Assembly: GCF_963678635.1 (NCBI RefSeq)
Contig: NC_087063.1
Coordinates: forward strand, 67,808,727 to 67,872,726
Direction of reading: 5' to 3'
Source of the DNA: Symsagittifera roscoffensis
Taxonomy: Eukaryota; Xenacoelomorpha; Acoela; Convolutidae
DNA: 64,000 nt
Below are positions 54,916-64,000 of this stretch, in pieces. Under the pieces are notes generated by a model. The model searched no databases, was not told where the DNA came from, and worked only from the letters and a program-made list of their open reading frames with translations. Position numbers and translations under genes: made by a program. How positions within the stretch are numbered: the first letter of the stretch is position 1; every line of letters begins with the position of its first letter.

Positions 54916-55945
54916 TCAAAAACGTTCTTTTTCCTGATTTTTGGAGATGGGCGGAGTTTATTGGACAGGACAAGTAAATTCTATAAAAATCTTTGAAGAT
55001 AGTTTAAAATGCTCACAAACGACTTAATTTGCATTAGGGGTTTGGGATGCTTGAGTGCTAGGACTGCATCTGTTTTCAATCTTTTTGGACAATAATCTTC
55101 TGAATTGATATCAAACTTCAACCACGCCAATTAATAGAGAGTAATTTTGTAATTCGACAGTTTGAGAGTGAAACACTCGTTATCTAAGCGAACAAAAACT
55201 TCCTCGAATGATTGGGCATACACTCCTTTTAGAGATGCTGTTCGTTCCGCGGACGACTTTTCTTCGGGTGAGATGCCCCAGATTTTGTTGCTTGACGCGA
55301 CCTGTTATCTGTGAGCCAAGTGAAATAACTGGTTGAGCAGAATTTCGAAACTATCATCCAGGTTAGTAGACTGATCTATCAAACTCTGAAAAAGCGAGAG
55401 AGCAATGAAATAGATGCCACAAACGTCAATGCTATCGATATACAGGTTAGTTTGTCAAAATTGAGACTTATTTAGTGAGAAGAAGAAGCGAAAAAGGGGC
55501 AGCAGAAATTGGAAAAAATCTGGGAACGGGGCGAATGTACATAAGTTGGACATGCTGCACTCTGACTGGACGAGACTTTGTGAAGAAATTACGTCGCCCT
55601 GATGGTGATTTGACTGGTGAATAACTGTCCTTTGATTGGTTGAGGTGGGAGCAGCTCGACATATAGCCCTCTTGCGGCGAAAGGGCACTTAGGTATAAAC
55701 TTGACAAAAAATCTAAATTTTACAAAAGATTGGACGTCGTGCAAACAATTTAGAGCCATAACGCATATGGCAACCGGTTTGTACAAAAATGCAGGGTAGG
55801 ATATATTTTCCAGGCATAATTTATGTTGGCTAATGGAATTTTGATTAATGGAATAATCGATCGCTATAGAATAAAAAACATGGAATAATCGGTTTTGAAT
55901 GGTAGAACTGCGGGACATTTTGTTCCCTCTGTTTGTTTTTAATGC

Positions 55946-56221
55946 TCAAATAATTGATTTATGGTCAGTTAGTACCTCAAAATGATTTCCCAGTAGGAAA
56001 TTAGGAAAAAAATTGCAGGAACTCCAAACAATAGCGAACAAATCGAGTTCGTTCATGCTGCATTTTCTTTTTGGTCGTTCAGAGAGCGAAAAAAAATGGT
56101 GCCAGACATCTTTTTCGCTCTTGCTCAAGTGCTGCGACTTTGGTCGTAGTGATACATTTTCCCAATGTTCGCGATGAGACCTAGAATACTTTTGAATGCG
56201 GACCGTTAATTTTCGCCCCAC
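55946..56221 (-). pseudogene. Gypsy-like RNase H remnant, duplicate 2
   Basis: Same 91-codon protein as at 54640-54915, at exactly +1306. This is the copy still adjacent to the RT remnant, so it is probably the original arrangement. Confidence 0.85.
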
Positions 56222-56436
56222 TCAAAAACGTTCTTTTTCCTGATTTTTGGAGATGGGCGGAGTTTATTGGACAGGACAAGTAAATTCTATAAAAATCTTT
56301 GAAGATAGTTTAAAATGCTCACAAACGACTTAATTTGCATTAGGGGTTTGGGATGCTTGAGTGCTAGGACTGCATCTGTTTTCAATCTTTTTGGACAATA
56401 ACCTTCTGAATTGATATCAAACTTCAACCACGCCAA

Positions 56437-57150
56437 TTAATAGAGAGTAATTTTGTAATTCGACAGTTTGAGAGTGAAACACTCGTTATCTAAGCGAACA
56501 AAAACTTCCTCGAATGATTGGTTATACTCAATTACTAAACCTTTAAAAACAACAAGAATGTCATCCAAAGAGCAGAAAACTCCTGAAAATCCTTGTAGTG
56601 TGTTGCCCATTGCCTTTTGACAAATCTGTGACCGCATATAATAATAAAATTACAATGTTCACTGCATCTAATACTGAAATTACAAAGGCTAATGACTTAA
56701 TCACTCAGATTAAACTGATTACAGGCGTATCTGAGATCCAAACATGCGATCCACACGTCTCCACTCTTTTTCGATGTAATGATTTGGGCAGCAGAGTCCA
56801 ATGGTTTCAAAAAGTTTGGAATCTGATAATGGCTCGTGTGGAATGGGTAATTCATTGGGCTTCGCATTCATAGCTAGCTTCACCGTGCCATCCTTTTTTG
56901 CCGTGATGACTATCGGAGAAACAAAGTACATTTATTGGTTTTCAAAATATGCCCTATCTTTACAAGTTTGCAAAATTCATCACCTACTTTCCCTGAATCT
57001 GCACCGGAATACGGTGGCCCTTTTCTTGGATTAGAGTTAGAGATTGTTTGAATGTAAAGAAAACTTGGTGATTCTTTGCTCTGCCTAATTTCGAAAATAT
57101 GTGTCCGAAGTTTTTTTCATGGTGTTTTCTTCAATGAGTGAAAATTGCAA
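56437..57150 (-). pseudogene. Gypsy-like reverse transcriptase remnant
   Basis: Frames at 56931-56719 (YFVSPIVITAKKDGTVKLAM, fingers motif) and 56637-56437 (GFSGVFCSLDDILVVFKG, the YxDD palm box reading SLDD, then RLDNECFTLKLS). The minus sequence right of 56.95 kb continues the N-terminal RT (SPSFLYIQT region) with stops. It is inactive by frameshifts. The middle of RT between the two pieces is mostly lost. Confidence 0.85.
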
Positions 57151-57322
57151 TCGTTTCCACTTCTTTGGCTACAACCACGGGTGGGGTATGCAGCCTAACT
57201 TTCATTGTGCATACTCCCAGTTTCGGTTGAAGCTCCAGGCCTAAAATAGATCTTGCACAATTTTCCGATTGAAAAAAACTGGGCGGAGTTCACGTTCCAT
57301 CCCAGCGAGGAGACGTCGATCA

Positions 57323-57583
57323 CTAGATTACCGAATAACTCGTTTTTCTTCGCTTTTCATCAACATACACTGTTTCAATTGGACACTCATGTTCAGCTAA
57401 ATTATGGGCGGATGGGACGGACTTGACAATTAGCTCCTCTGGGCGCTTAAGGACAAAGGAGGCGGGGCCAATCGTGTCCACCGTCGCCTCGAAGAGGGTA
57501 TTAGCGCAACAAAAGCTAATTTGAAGATAATGAACTTTATCAACCGCTGCCTTAATCATTTCCGGTATCTCATTCGGACACAA
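57323..57583 (-). pseudogene. Retrotransposon aspartic protease remnant
   Basis: An 86-codon frame with FEATVDTIGPASFVLK, matching the VDTGSxxSFI active-site region of Ty3/Gypsy proteases with the Gly of DTG replaced by Ile, then AEHECPIETVYVDEK. Located between zinc knuckle and RT as expected. Catalytic competence is unlikely. Confidence 0.6.
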
Positions 57584-57827
57584 TTGATGCTAAAATGAGA
57601 AACTCTGGGTTAAGAATTCTGTCGATATTTAGTACAGCGAACTCAGACTTAATCATCTCGTCTGGTTCTGCATCAATATTCGCTACAACTTTGGAGTTAT
57701 AGCACTTGGCGATATGGCCCTTCTTTTTGCAGTTTCGACACGTCACACCCCGAGGTGAACAGGACTGTTTATGGTTTGGTGTGAATTTGTTTCCAACAAA
57801 ATAACTTGCTTGTGCGTCTTCGGACAT
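57570..57827 (-). pseudogene. Gag/pol zinc-knuckle segment
   Basis: An 85-codon frame with CRNCKKKGHIAKC near 57700-57740, a retroviral-type CCHC knuckle but with three rather than four residues between His and the last Cys, consistent with decay. It overlaps the protease frame by 14 bases in another frame. Confidence 0.65.
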
Positions 57828-57996
57828 TCCTTCCTTGGGGCTACTTGAATTTGACTGTGCCCGGTTGATCCTGTCTGAAATTTTCTTGCTTGTACCGAAA
57901 AGTAGGTTTCTGCTTGACTCGGAACTTCTGCGAGGCGTTTGGACCCAAATGAGCCGAATTGCCGAATGTGTTGAGTTTCCTAACGGTTGCTGGAAA

Positions 57997-58353
57997 CTAG
58001 TTGCTGTTTGTGTCCTCTTCTTGTGACTTCAAAATATCTTCGGTAGTAGCGCTTTGACCTATCTTCGGGATTAGCGCTGAAAATATCTTCGAGAGTAGTT
58101 GACCTGGCACACACTTGCTTAACCATCGTGACCATATTGCATTTGCGTTTGCCTGTAACCGCACAACCCGTTTCCTTTGGTTGAACTTTTCCTCAAAGCT
58201 TGAAAAAGAAGAAGCCATTTTTGGCTGCCCAAACATGAAGTGGTTAAGCGTAATAGCTTCCAAGCTATCAGGATCACTGTTCACTGGTTTCTGTGGTCTC
58301 ACAATAAAAGATTGCTCGACCAAGCAGAACATCGTATCAAATACTTCTGGCAT
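57997..58353 (-). pseudogene. BEL/Pao integrase C-terminal domain remnant
   Basis: A 118-codon frame with LEAITLNHFMFGQP (consensus ALTPNHFLLGR), then KFNQRKRVVRLQANANAIWSRWLSKCVP, matching the RRKRWxxxQxLxxxFWxRWxxEYLP pattern of the DUF5641-type domain found after BEL/Pao integrases. A clear family match by eye. Confidence 0.8.
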
Positions 58354-58760
58354 CAGCGTTCAATTTAAAATGCATGCATTCAGGACCTTGCCAGACGCTC
58401 CCATGAGCTACCAAGATGGGGAGCACTAGATAGAATTTGGCGTGGCGCATTTTATAGTTTTGTGTACTAAGCGGCAGAGGCCTGCTGATTTTGACTTTCC
58501 TGCACCCCAGCAGTTCAGCCTCGGCGCCAACGAGATTTATGCCAGTATCCGGACAGATAAAGGACGGAGTTTTTCCACGGGCAACGAACCTCTCAACGCC
58601 CATCACGCCAAAATTGCCATTCATTGCCATTCATAAAAGTTTCAGTTTTGGTATGAACCTCTCTGGTCGTCATGAAAGTAAAAAAACCACCTTTTCTCTG
58701 AGCTCCGACGGACAAACACTCAAAATTGGTCAAAAAAAGTCAACTCCCGAGTTCTGACAT
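58337..58760 (-). pseudogene. BEL/Pao integrase catalytic core remnant
   Basis: The right-hand part reads FFTFMTTREVHTKTETFM (consensus FTCLxTRAVHLExxxxL). The frame 58630-58337 gives VERFVARGKTPSFICPDTGINLVGAEAELL (consensus RFxARRGxPxxIxSDNGTNFVGAxxEL). The catalytic Asp position is preserved in form (PDTGINLVGAE), with frameshifts on both sides. Confidence 0.8.
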
Positions 58761-59202
58761 CAAATGGTTACAAGGCTTAGCTTCGCGTTTTCGATATGAA
58801 ACGCACCTTTTTTAGATTTAACAAAGTGTTGATCTCCGTGACAAGACGGCGAATCGAGATAAAAAGACGGTGCGCAACTAATCAAACGATCGATGATAAT
58901 ACTTGAAATGGAGACGAGGAACGAATATTTTCAGCAGATTCTGGTAACCATCTAGTATCACAGGATGTTTCGCTTCCAAACTAGTTTCAACAAGGCTCCG
59001 GAGGCAATTGGTTGAACCGAAAGCAACCTTTTTTTTATGAATGGTCAAAACAATGCTGTTGGATTTGACTTCTTTATGAGTTTGTCGCTGTCGAGCAGTT
59101 TAATTTCTTTCGTTAAAAAGCTGCTGGATAATTCAAGCTCAAGAGGGTACAAAGACAAACTTAGATGCACTTATCTAGGCTTCAACCTCTAAACAACAGC
59201 AG

Positions 59203-59590
59203 CTAGGCGCGAAAGATTAGGAAAGAAGCTGAAGTTTTTACCGTTAATAGAGAAGTTTTGGCTACGGAATCTGATTTATTAAAAATAGAAAGACTCCATT
59301 TAGGACCAGTGACTCCACTGTTTTCATAGAGTGCATAGTACCTCTCATCAATGTTTGTTAATTCCAAAATATCAGCAATTCTAGTTGCAACAAAGACCAT
59401 TTTTCTATCGATTATGAAAAGACAGTGTGAAACAAATGAGCTACCAGACCTTGCGAGAGTATATGATAGCTCAAAGCTTTTAAAACTTCATGTGAGTCGA
59501 GTAGCCAATAAAGCAGCTCCCAGTTTAAATTTGGTAATAAACAACGTTTTCATTGGCGCTACACAAGCTTTCCAAACACGGAAGTGAGCT
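59203..59590 (-). pseudogene. BEL/Pao pol segment before integrase, copy 1
   Basis: Minus reading gives VAPMKTLFITKFKLGAALLATRL (consensus RVAPLKxxTIPRLELxAALLGxRL), ELSYTLARSGSSFVSHCLF, then FVATRIADILELTN (consensus FVANRVxEIxExT). Stops occur inside. A second copy is at about 61550-61860. Confidence 0.7.
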
Positions 59591-59639
59591 TTCATGAAAA
59601 TCTGATGGAAGATCACAAAAAAACCAACTGCCTAGAAAA

Positions 59640-61280
59640 CTTCAAATGAACTGCAGCCAAAAATGTGTAGCTCTACCGTAACTTCCATAACTAAGCGCAA
59701 GGCAGGGTCAATTTTCTTAGCAAGGGTCAGACTGAAAGCCACTGGCTTTAGTTTTATCAGGCGAGGGATTGTCCCCCTTTCAACCAAAGCGACGCCAATT
59801 TTTTTTAGCCAAGAGATAGGCGTGTACCGTTAAGTAGCAACAAGACCAATTTGTCGAACACCGATGACATTAAACTAAGTGAAGTTCCTTTTATGGTTTT
59901 TATGCAGCTCACAACTTACATCTCAACCATGTTTCAGAGTTTATTTTGTTTGACCCCATTTCAGACCTAAGACATGCAATGGGCTGTCAAGAATTAAAAC
60001 TATTTTTAACGCGTTCGGTTTTTTGTTGAGATCTCATGCATTGAGAGCAAGGTTGATGATAATTTTGAACAACCTTATCTTCTTTTTTCAAGTAGCTCAA
60101 AAAAATCTCAACTTGGGCTATGGGTTGGTTCAAATTTTGGCATGGAGATGAAGAAGTTGTCCATGAAAAACAATTTTCGCAAACAGCTGCTCCGGGTTCA
60201 ACGTAATCGGATTTAATATCTGAAGCTTCTGCTGAACGTTGGTGAATAGCCTTCTGCAAATATATGACAGGCGTTTTTGTTTGCCATGACTTCTGTTGAG
60301 GGTCGTACCGTCACAGAGAACCCGACAACAAACAATCCGACTTAGAAGAATCTTCTAACGAAGGTTGCTGATTTGGGATATATAAATATTTCGAAGGAAA
60401 CGCATTAAAAAACAGGCTTAGGTAAAAAACCGGACCTACGAGTTGTTCAGTAAAAATCTATAGAACTTAGAAGCTCCGTTTAACACTTCTCGGTTTTCCC
60501 CGAGTTTGTGTGGTTTAATTACGGGGTTGTGTCGTTGGTGTAACTCACGGCTAAGGCGCGTTATTGACTCATGTGGCTCCATTTTAGTGACTTAACGCTT
60601 TTAATTTAACCTAGTTCATGTTTTTCAAGATGAAAAGGCGCTGAGAATTGTGTTTATTCAAACAGTTTGACAATATCTTGATCTCAACAACTGCAGAAAA
60701 ACATTTGCTTCGTTGGTTTCAAGTTATTGAAATTTTTCGGACTGAATGAAGGGCACCATCAAGTTTCATAGTAATTTCAAGATCGCTAGACATTTTTTTG
60801 CTAATGATCTGGCATCAACAATTTTGAGTTTGTAGAATGACTACATTTATTCCATGACCTGATTGAATTGACAAGAGACATACGCTTGATATTACTTTTG
60901 AATCAAGCAGAGACTAAAACAGTTGTAGACGTTAAACGATCCCTCAAACCCAATGAACGGAAAAAAATACGACTAGAGGCGGGTTTTGATCGCGGCTTAG
61001 AAAGTACTTTACGGTCTGATGAGATAGTAGACATCATGTCCCTCAAATAATTCTACATCTGAAAATCTCAAGACTGACGATGTTATGGGCTGCAAGTACG
61101 AGTGTGATTCTTAAAGCGAAGCGACATAAGTTGTTTCCGACCAATATATGAATGTTTTTCCTTCGTAAATTGAATTTTAAATGCAAATTGGGTCCACCAG
61201 TTTCTGAAGATACGGTAATCCCTGCTTCCTGGTAACGAATTACTTCTATAGTGTTGATCACATTGACAAAAAATTTGAAA
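59640..61280. other. Uncharacterised stretch within the BEL/Pao-like region
   Basis: Contains a minus ORF at 59987-60259 with CENCFSWTT and a few Cys/Gln clusters, and a plus ORF at 60868-61050. Neither resembles a family I recognise. Probably decayed retrotransposon sequence. Confidence 0.3.
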
Positions 61281-61549
61281 GCTTGTCATTGAATTGAGGC
61301 GTTTTGCAAGGCTTGACGACATGACTAGATTGCTGCAAGGATTGTTGTACGAAACAAGCGTTTTGGTACTTGGGCCATTTAAAAAAATAGCTGAAATTCT
61401 CCAGGTTAGGGTTAAAATATTTAGCTACGAAATTGATTTACTAAAACGAAGAACTCCATCAGCAGTAGGTTGTTTGAGGCGTATTTTCAAAACAGCAATT
61501 AGACATGATTTAAATGGACGTGCAGACGTTTCTAAGAAACTTGGACTCA

Positions 61550-61860
61550 TGACTCAACAGTTTTTTTCCAAAAGGCCGGGTAGCACTAACCAATGGTTGT
61601 TAATTTCTCAGCATTTTTATTTGCAGCAAAGACAGACTCTTTTTTATCAATTATGAAGGGCCAGTGTGAAACAATTGATCTGTCAGACCATGCGAGAGTA
61701 TATGACAGCTCAAACTTCAAGACCTTTCAATGTTTTCTTTAAGAAGAGTAGTAAATAAAGCAGTCTCAATTGAGTTTGGTCATGAACAAGGTTTTCATCG
61801 GTGCTACACAAACCTTTCCAAACACGGAAGTGACCTTTCCTGAAACTTTCCTGAAACTCA
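61550..61860 (-). pseudogene. BEL/Pao pol segment, copy 2
   Basis: Nucleotide-level similarity to 59395-59590: the plus-strand words CAGTGTGAAACAA, TGCGAGAGTATATGA, AATAAAGCAG and TTTCCAAACACGGAAGTGA recur in the same order. The minus reading gives VCVAPMKTLFMTKL and LSYTLAWSDRSIVSHW. More decayed than copy 1. Confidence 0.65.
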
Positions 61861-61869
61861 TTGAACTCA

Positions 61870-63140
61870 ACATACGATTGTTGGGACCTATGTCTTCTTA
61901 CAACTTGTTTGATTCAAGCTTGCTTGAGTTTAAGAACTTTCTTTGCGATCGCTTGGTTGAGGACCTATGTGCTCTTAAGCTCTGGATATTAGGAGAAACT
62001 TTTGAACAAAGTTGTGAATCTTGAACTGCAGGAGGTTGCCCAGTTTAAGCGCTCACAACTATGTGAGATTGACCTAATTTAGGCTCAAGAGTCCTAAGAG
62101 CATCATGATAAAATTCACCTCAAATAACAAACTCAGAAATGAGTTTTTTGAGTCACAGGTGACCAGAAAATTCAAGAAACTAAGCTTCGCATCATTGGTC
62201 AAATAGGCGGATTCCACTACGCTGCTGAATGGACCAAAACACTCGTGCTGTGCTTAAAGATTAAAAAAATTAACCTCAGTTTCAATATAAGTAAGGGACC
62301 TTTCTTGTTCCTTGTTCATGAAAAAATTTGCGGTTAATTCTTCGAGATTTACATGCTTGGACGATGAAGGAAACAGTTCAATAGAAGCTGCTGGAAATGT
62401 TTGTTCGACTGCGCTCACCAGATTTGGAGCAGGCTTACGGTATGTTTTGGGTTACATTCTAGCATGCAGCTCCACCAGTTGTGAAGGGCGTACAAGGCAT
62501 CGGCCCGGCACTTTTGTGTCTTATGGTAGTTTTTAGTGTTTTTAAAGGTTGGTTAGAAGCAAGCAGCAATTGTGATTTTATAGGTTGGTGGTTGAAACCA
62601 AATTGAACGATTGAGCAAGATGCAATAAAAGAATGAAATTTTTGACTGTTCATGTTCTTAGGAACACTTGCAATCAATTTGGTCAAACATTTTGAGCAGC
62701 TACGTTTAACATATCTAGGACTAATGAAATAATAACTTTGAGAAATAACATTATTGAACTCATCATTGGAGCTGGACGGATCGGATAATATTGGAACCTT
62801 TTGTATACTTGAGGCACAGTCGCTGCAAAATGAGGCGCTAATAACGAACTGCGTTTTGTGTTGCTGTTGTTATTCCAAATAATGGTACGCCTTCTTGAGA
62901 TGTCGTGAAAGCCTTACCCACATCATTTGGCTCAACCAAACTGATCAGATCCAAAAAACCGATTTTGCAGATATATAACTTGAGCCTATCAGGTTTAGAT
63001 TTGCTACCTCCGCTGCCATCTTGTCAAACCAATCAGCAGTACGTTATCCGCTAACCACTCAATCGCCTGACAGCTGGTAAATCAGACTTGCAAACAAGTG
63101 CCTTCATAAGTTTTGGTGAGCATTTGAAATTCAACTTCTG
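61870..63140. other. Gene-free or decayed retrotransposon sequence
   Basis: Short ORFs on both strands (for example 62686-62459 minus) without recognisable similarity. Base composition resembles the retrotransposon cluster to the left. Confidence 0.3.
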
Positions 63141-63151
63141 CTAGTTGAAAC

Positions 63152-63406
63152 TCAGCGGGCTTTTTTCTGTTCTCTTCTGCTAATTCTTCGTCTACTTTGC
63201 TCTCTATTGATCTGACATTGCATTTCCTTTTTTCCCCTCAATAGATGACGGTTAGCGTCAATTTTGCGCCTCTCGAATTCCAGTCTGTTTTCTTCTTTCA
63301 GTCTCAAATACTCCTCCTTTTGATTCGCTATCTCATCTGTTAGCAAAATTGTTTGCTGAAGGTCTTTTTTCCACACTGAGGGTCTTGAACTGACTGTACA
63401 TCTCAT
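63152..63406 (-). pseudogene. Coiled-coil ORF, possibly BEL/Pao gag remnant
   Basis: An 84-codon frame with a long charged helix (LLTDEIANQKEEYLRLKEEN, then LEFERRKIDANRHLL). Its position upstream (minus sense) of BEL/Pao pol would suit the gag region, but the similarity is not diagnostic. A short host coiled-coil exon is an alternative. Confidence 0.3.
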
Positions 63407-63409
63407 ACT

Positions 63410-64000
63410 GCGAAGATGCGAAGATAACTAGACCTTCAAGACCCTCTTTTTAGAGATCTTGACAAGGTTTTTTATTGGTAGGATTTTAATTCAAAATGAT
63501 CATCTGAAGGCATGCAACTCTGCTAAGACTTGGTCTGTTGGATCACATGATCATTTACTTGAGTAATGTGCTGTAATTCTCTTCTAAAACCGTTAAAGTT
63601 TGATTGGATCTTGACTAGTTTTTGCTTTGGTTATTTGGAATGAATTGGAATGAATATTCGGAATGAAGCTTGATTTTTTTATTTCCCTTTTTTAGTTATT
63701 TTCTCGCCTCATACAAGTCAAACAAATTAGTCTGGAAGTGTTCAGTCATAACTAAAAAATTTTGTAGCAATTAACTCACGTTGTTTTGTATGAAAACTGT
63801 GCCGTTCGTTCACGGCGACGCACAACTAATCGGCTATTAATTCGGATTGTTTTTTTGTTTTAAGGATGGATATCAATCAAATCGTTTGACGCACCAATTT
63901 TTATCTGGAGTGAATCGGTTTCGAAACATGCCCATTACACGAAATGCTTGATATAGGGCTACGGGTTGCACCTGCTCATTTTGAGTTTTTGAAACTTTCG
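63410..64000. other. AT-rich right end of the window
   Basis: No ORF or repeat recognised. Confidence 0.5.

Larger units (their letters stand above)
53908..56519. repeat. 1306-bp tandem duplication within Gypsy-like pol
   Basis: 53908-55213 and 55214-56519 are almost identical; the only difference I noticed is ATCTTCTG / ACCTTCTG near 55091 / 56401. The repeat joins at GAATGATTGG|GCATACACTCC with at most 1-2 bases of microhomology. It carries the RNase H remnant and the sequence between it and the integrase. Confidence 0.95.
52464..57830 (-). mobile_element. Decayed Ty3/Gypsy-like retrotransposon
   Basis: On the minus strand the order is CCHC-like zinc knuckle (about 57740), aspartic-protease remnant (57.5 kb), RT (57.1-56.4 kb), RNase H (56.2-55.9 kb, and again 54.9-54.6 kb), and integrase (about 53.4 kb), followed by an uncharacterised basic ORF (52769-52464). 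PR-RT-RH-IN is the Ty3/Gypsy order. Numerous stops and shifts show it is dead, and a 1306-bp internal tandem duplication repeats the RNase H part. LTRs were not identified. Confidence 0.8.
57997..61860 (-). mobile_element. Decayed BEL/Pao-like retrotransposon pol
   Basis: Minus-strand remnants: integrase C-terminal domain (58353-57997), integrase core (about 58760-58337), and a pre-integrase/RNase-H-proximal segment (about 59590-59203) with VAPMKTLFITKFKLGAALLATRL and VFVATRIADILELTN, both characteristic of BEL/Pao pol. The last segment occurs again, more decayed, at about 61860-61550. The RT proper is not recognisable. Immediately beside the Gypsy-like element, so one may have inserted near or into the other. 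Confidence 0.7.

Overview
This window is a piece of an AT-rich metazoan nuclear genome. Genes are split by spliceosomal introns with GT..AG ends, AATAAA signals follow several stop codons, and non-LTR, Ty3/Gypsy-like and BEL/Pao-like retrotransposon remnants are abundant. A forkhead gene of FoxQ2 type, known only from animals, places it in Metazoa. I cannot name the phylum from the sequence alone.

Layout. 1-5.7 kb: remnants of an LTR-retrotransposon-like gag on the minus strand, followed by about 3.5 kb of unusual DNA full of CCTCCGGATT / AATCCGGAAGG motifs, 41-bp tandem repeats and hairpins. 5.7-7.2 kb: a broken plus-strand LINE of the restriction-like-endonuclease class. 7.5-32.1 kb: a collinear plus-strand block of four conserved genes: LAMTOR5 (Ragulator subunit, single coding exon), an ECI2-like enoyl-CoA isomerase (3 exons), mitochondrial ribosomal protein uS10m/MRPS10 (3 exons) and vasohibin, the tubulin tyrosine carboxypeptidase (5 exons). 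Their introns and spacers hold a ~170-bp tandem array split by a minus-strand CR1/L2-like LINE, a 1.2-kb tandem duplication, two related ~630-bp foldback elements and several dispersed repeats.

32.4-38 kb: two copies of a ~295-bp repeat with a tRNA-like pol III head, a second degraded minus-strand LINE (34.2-36.45 kb), and a ~620-bp inverted repeat. 38-52 kb is almost gene-free except for the single-exon FoxQ2-like gene at 44.2-45.4 kb, which carries a forkhead domain and a C-terminal EH1-like (Groucho-binding) motif. 52-64 kb: decayed minus-strand Ty3/Gypsy pol with a near-identical 1306-bp tandem duplication, then decayed BEL/Pao pol, part of it present twice.

The host genes do not form one pathway: LAMTOR5 acts at the lysosome in mTORC1 signalling, ECI2 in fatty-acid oxidation, uS10m in mitochondrial translation, vasohibin on microtubules and FoxQ2 in development. 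What links the first four is arrangement: same strand, AG acceptor-like sites a few bases upstream of each start codon, and only 294 bp between MRPS10 and vasohibin. This is compatible with spliced-leader trans-splicing or an operon-like pair, but it is not proven. Exon joins were chosen by reading frame and family similarity judged by eye; no alignment or search was run.
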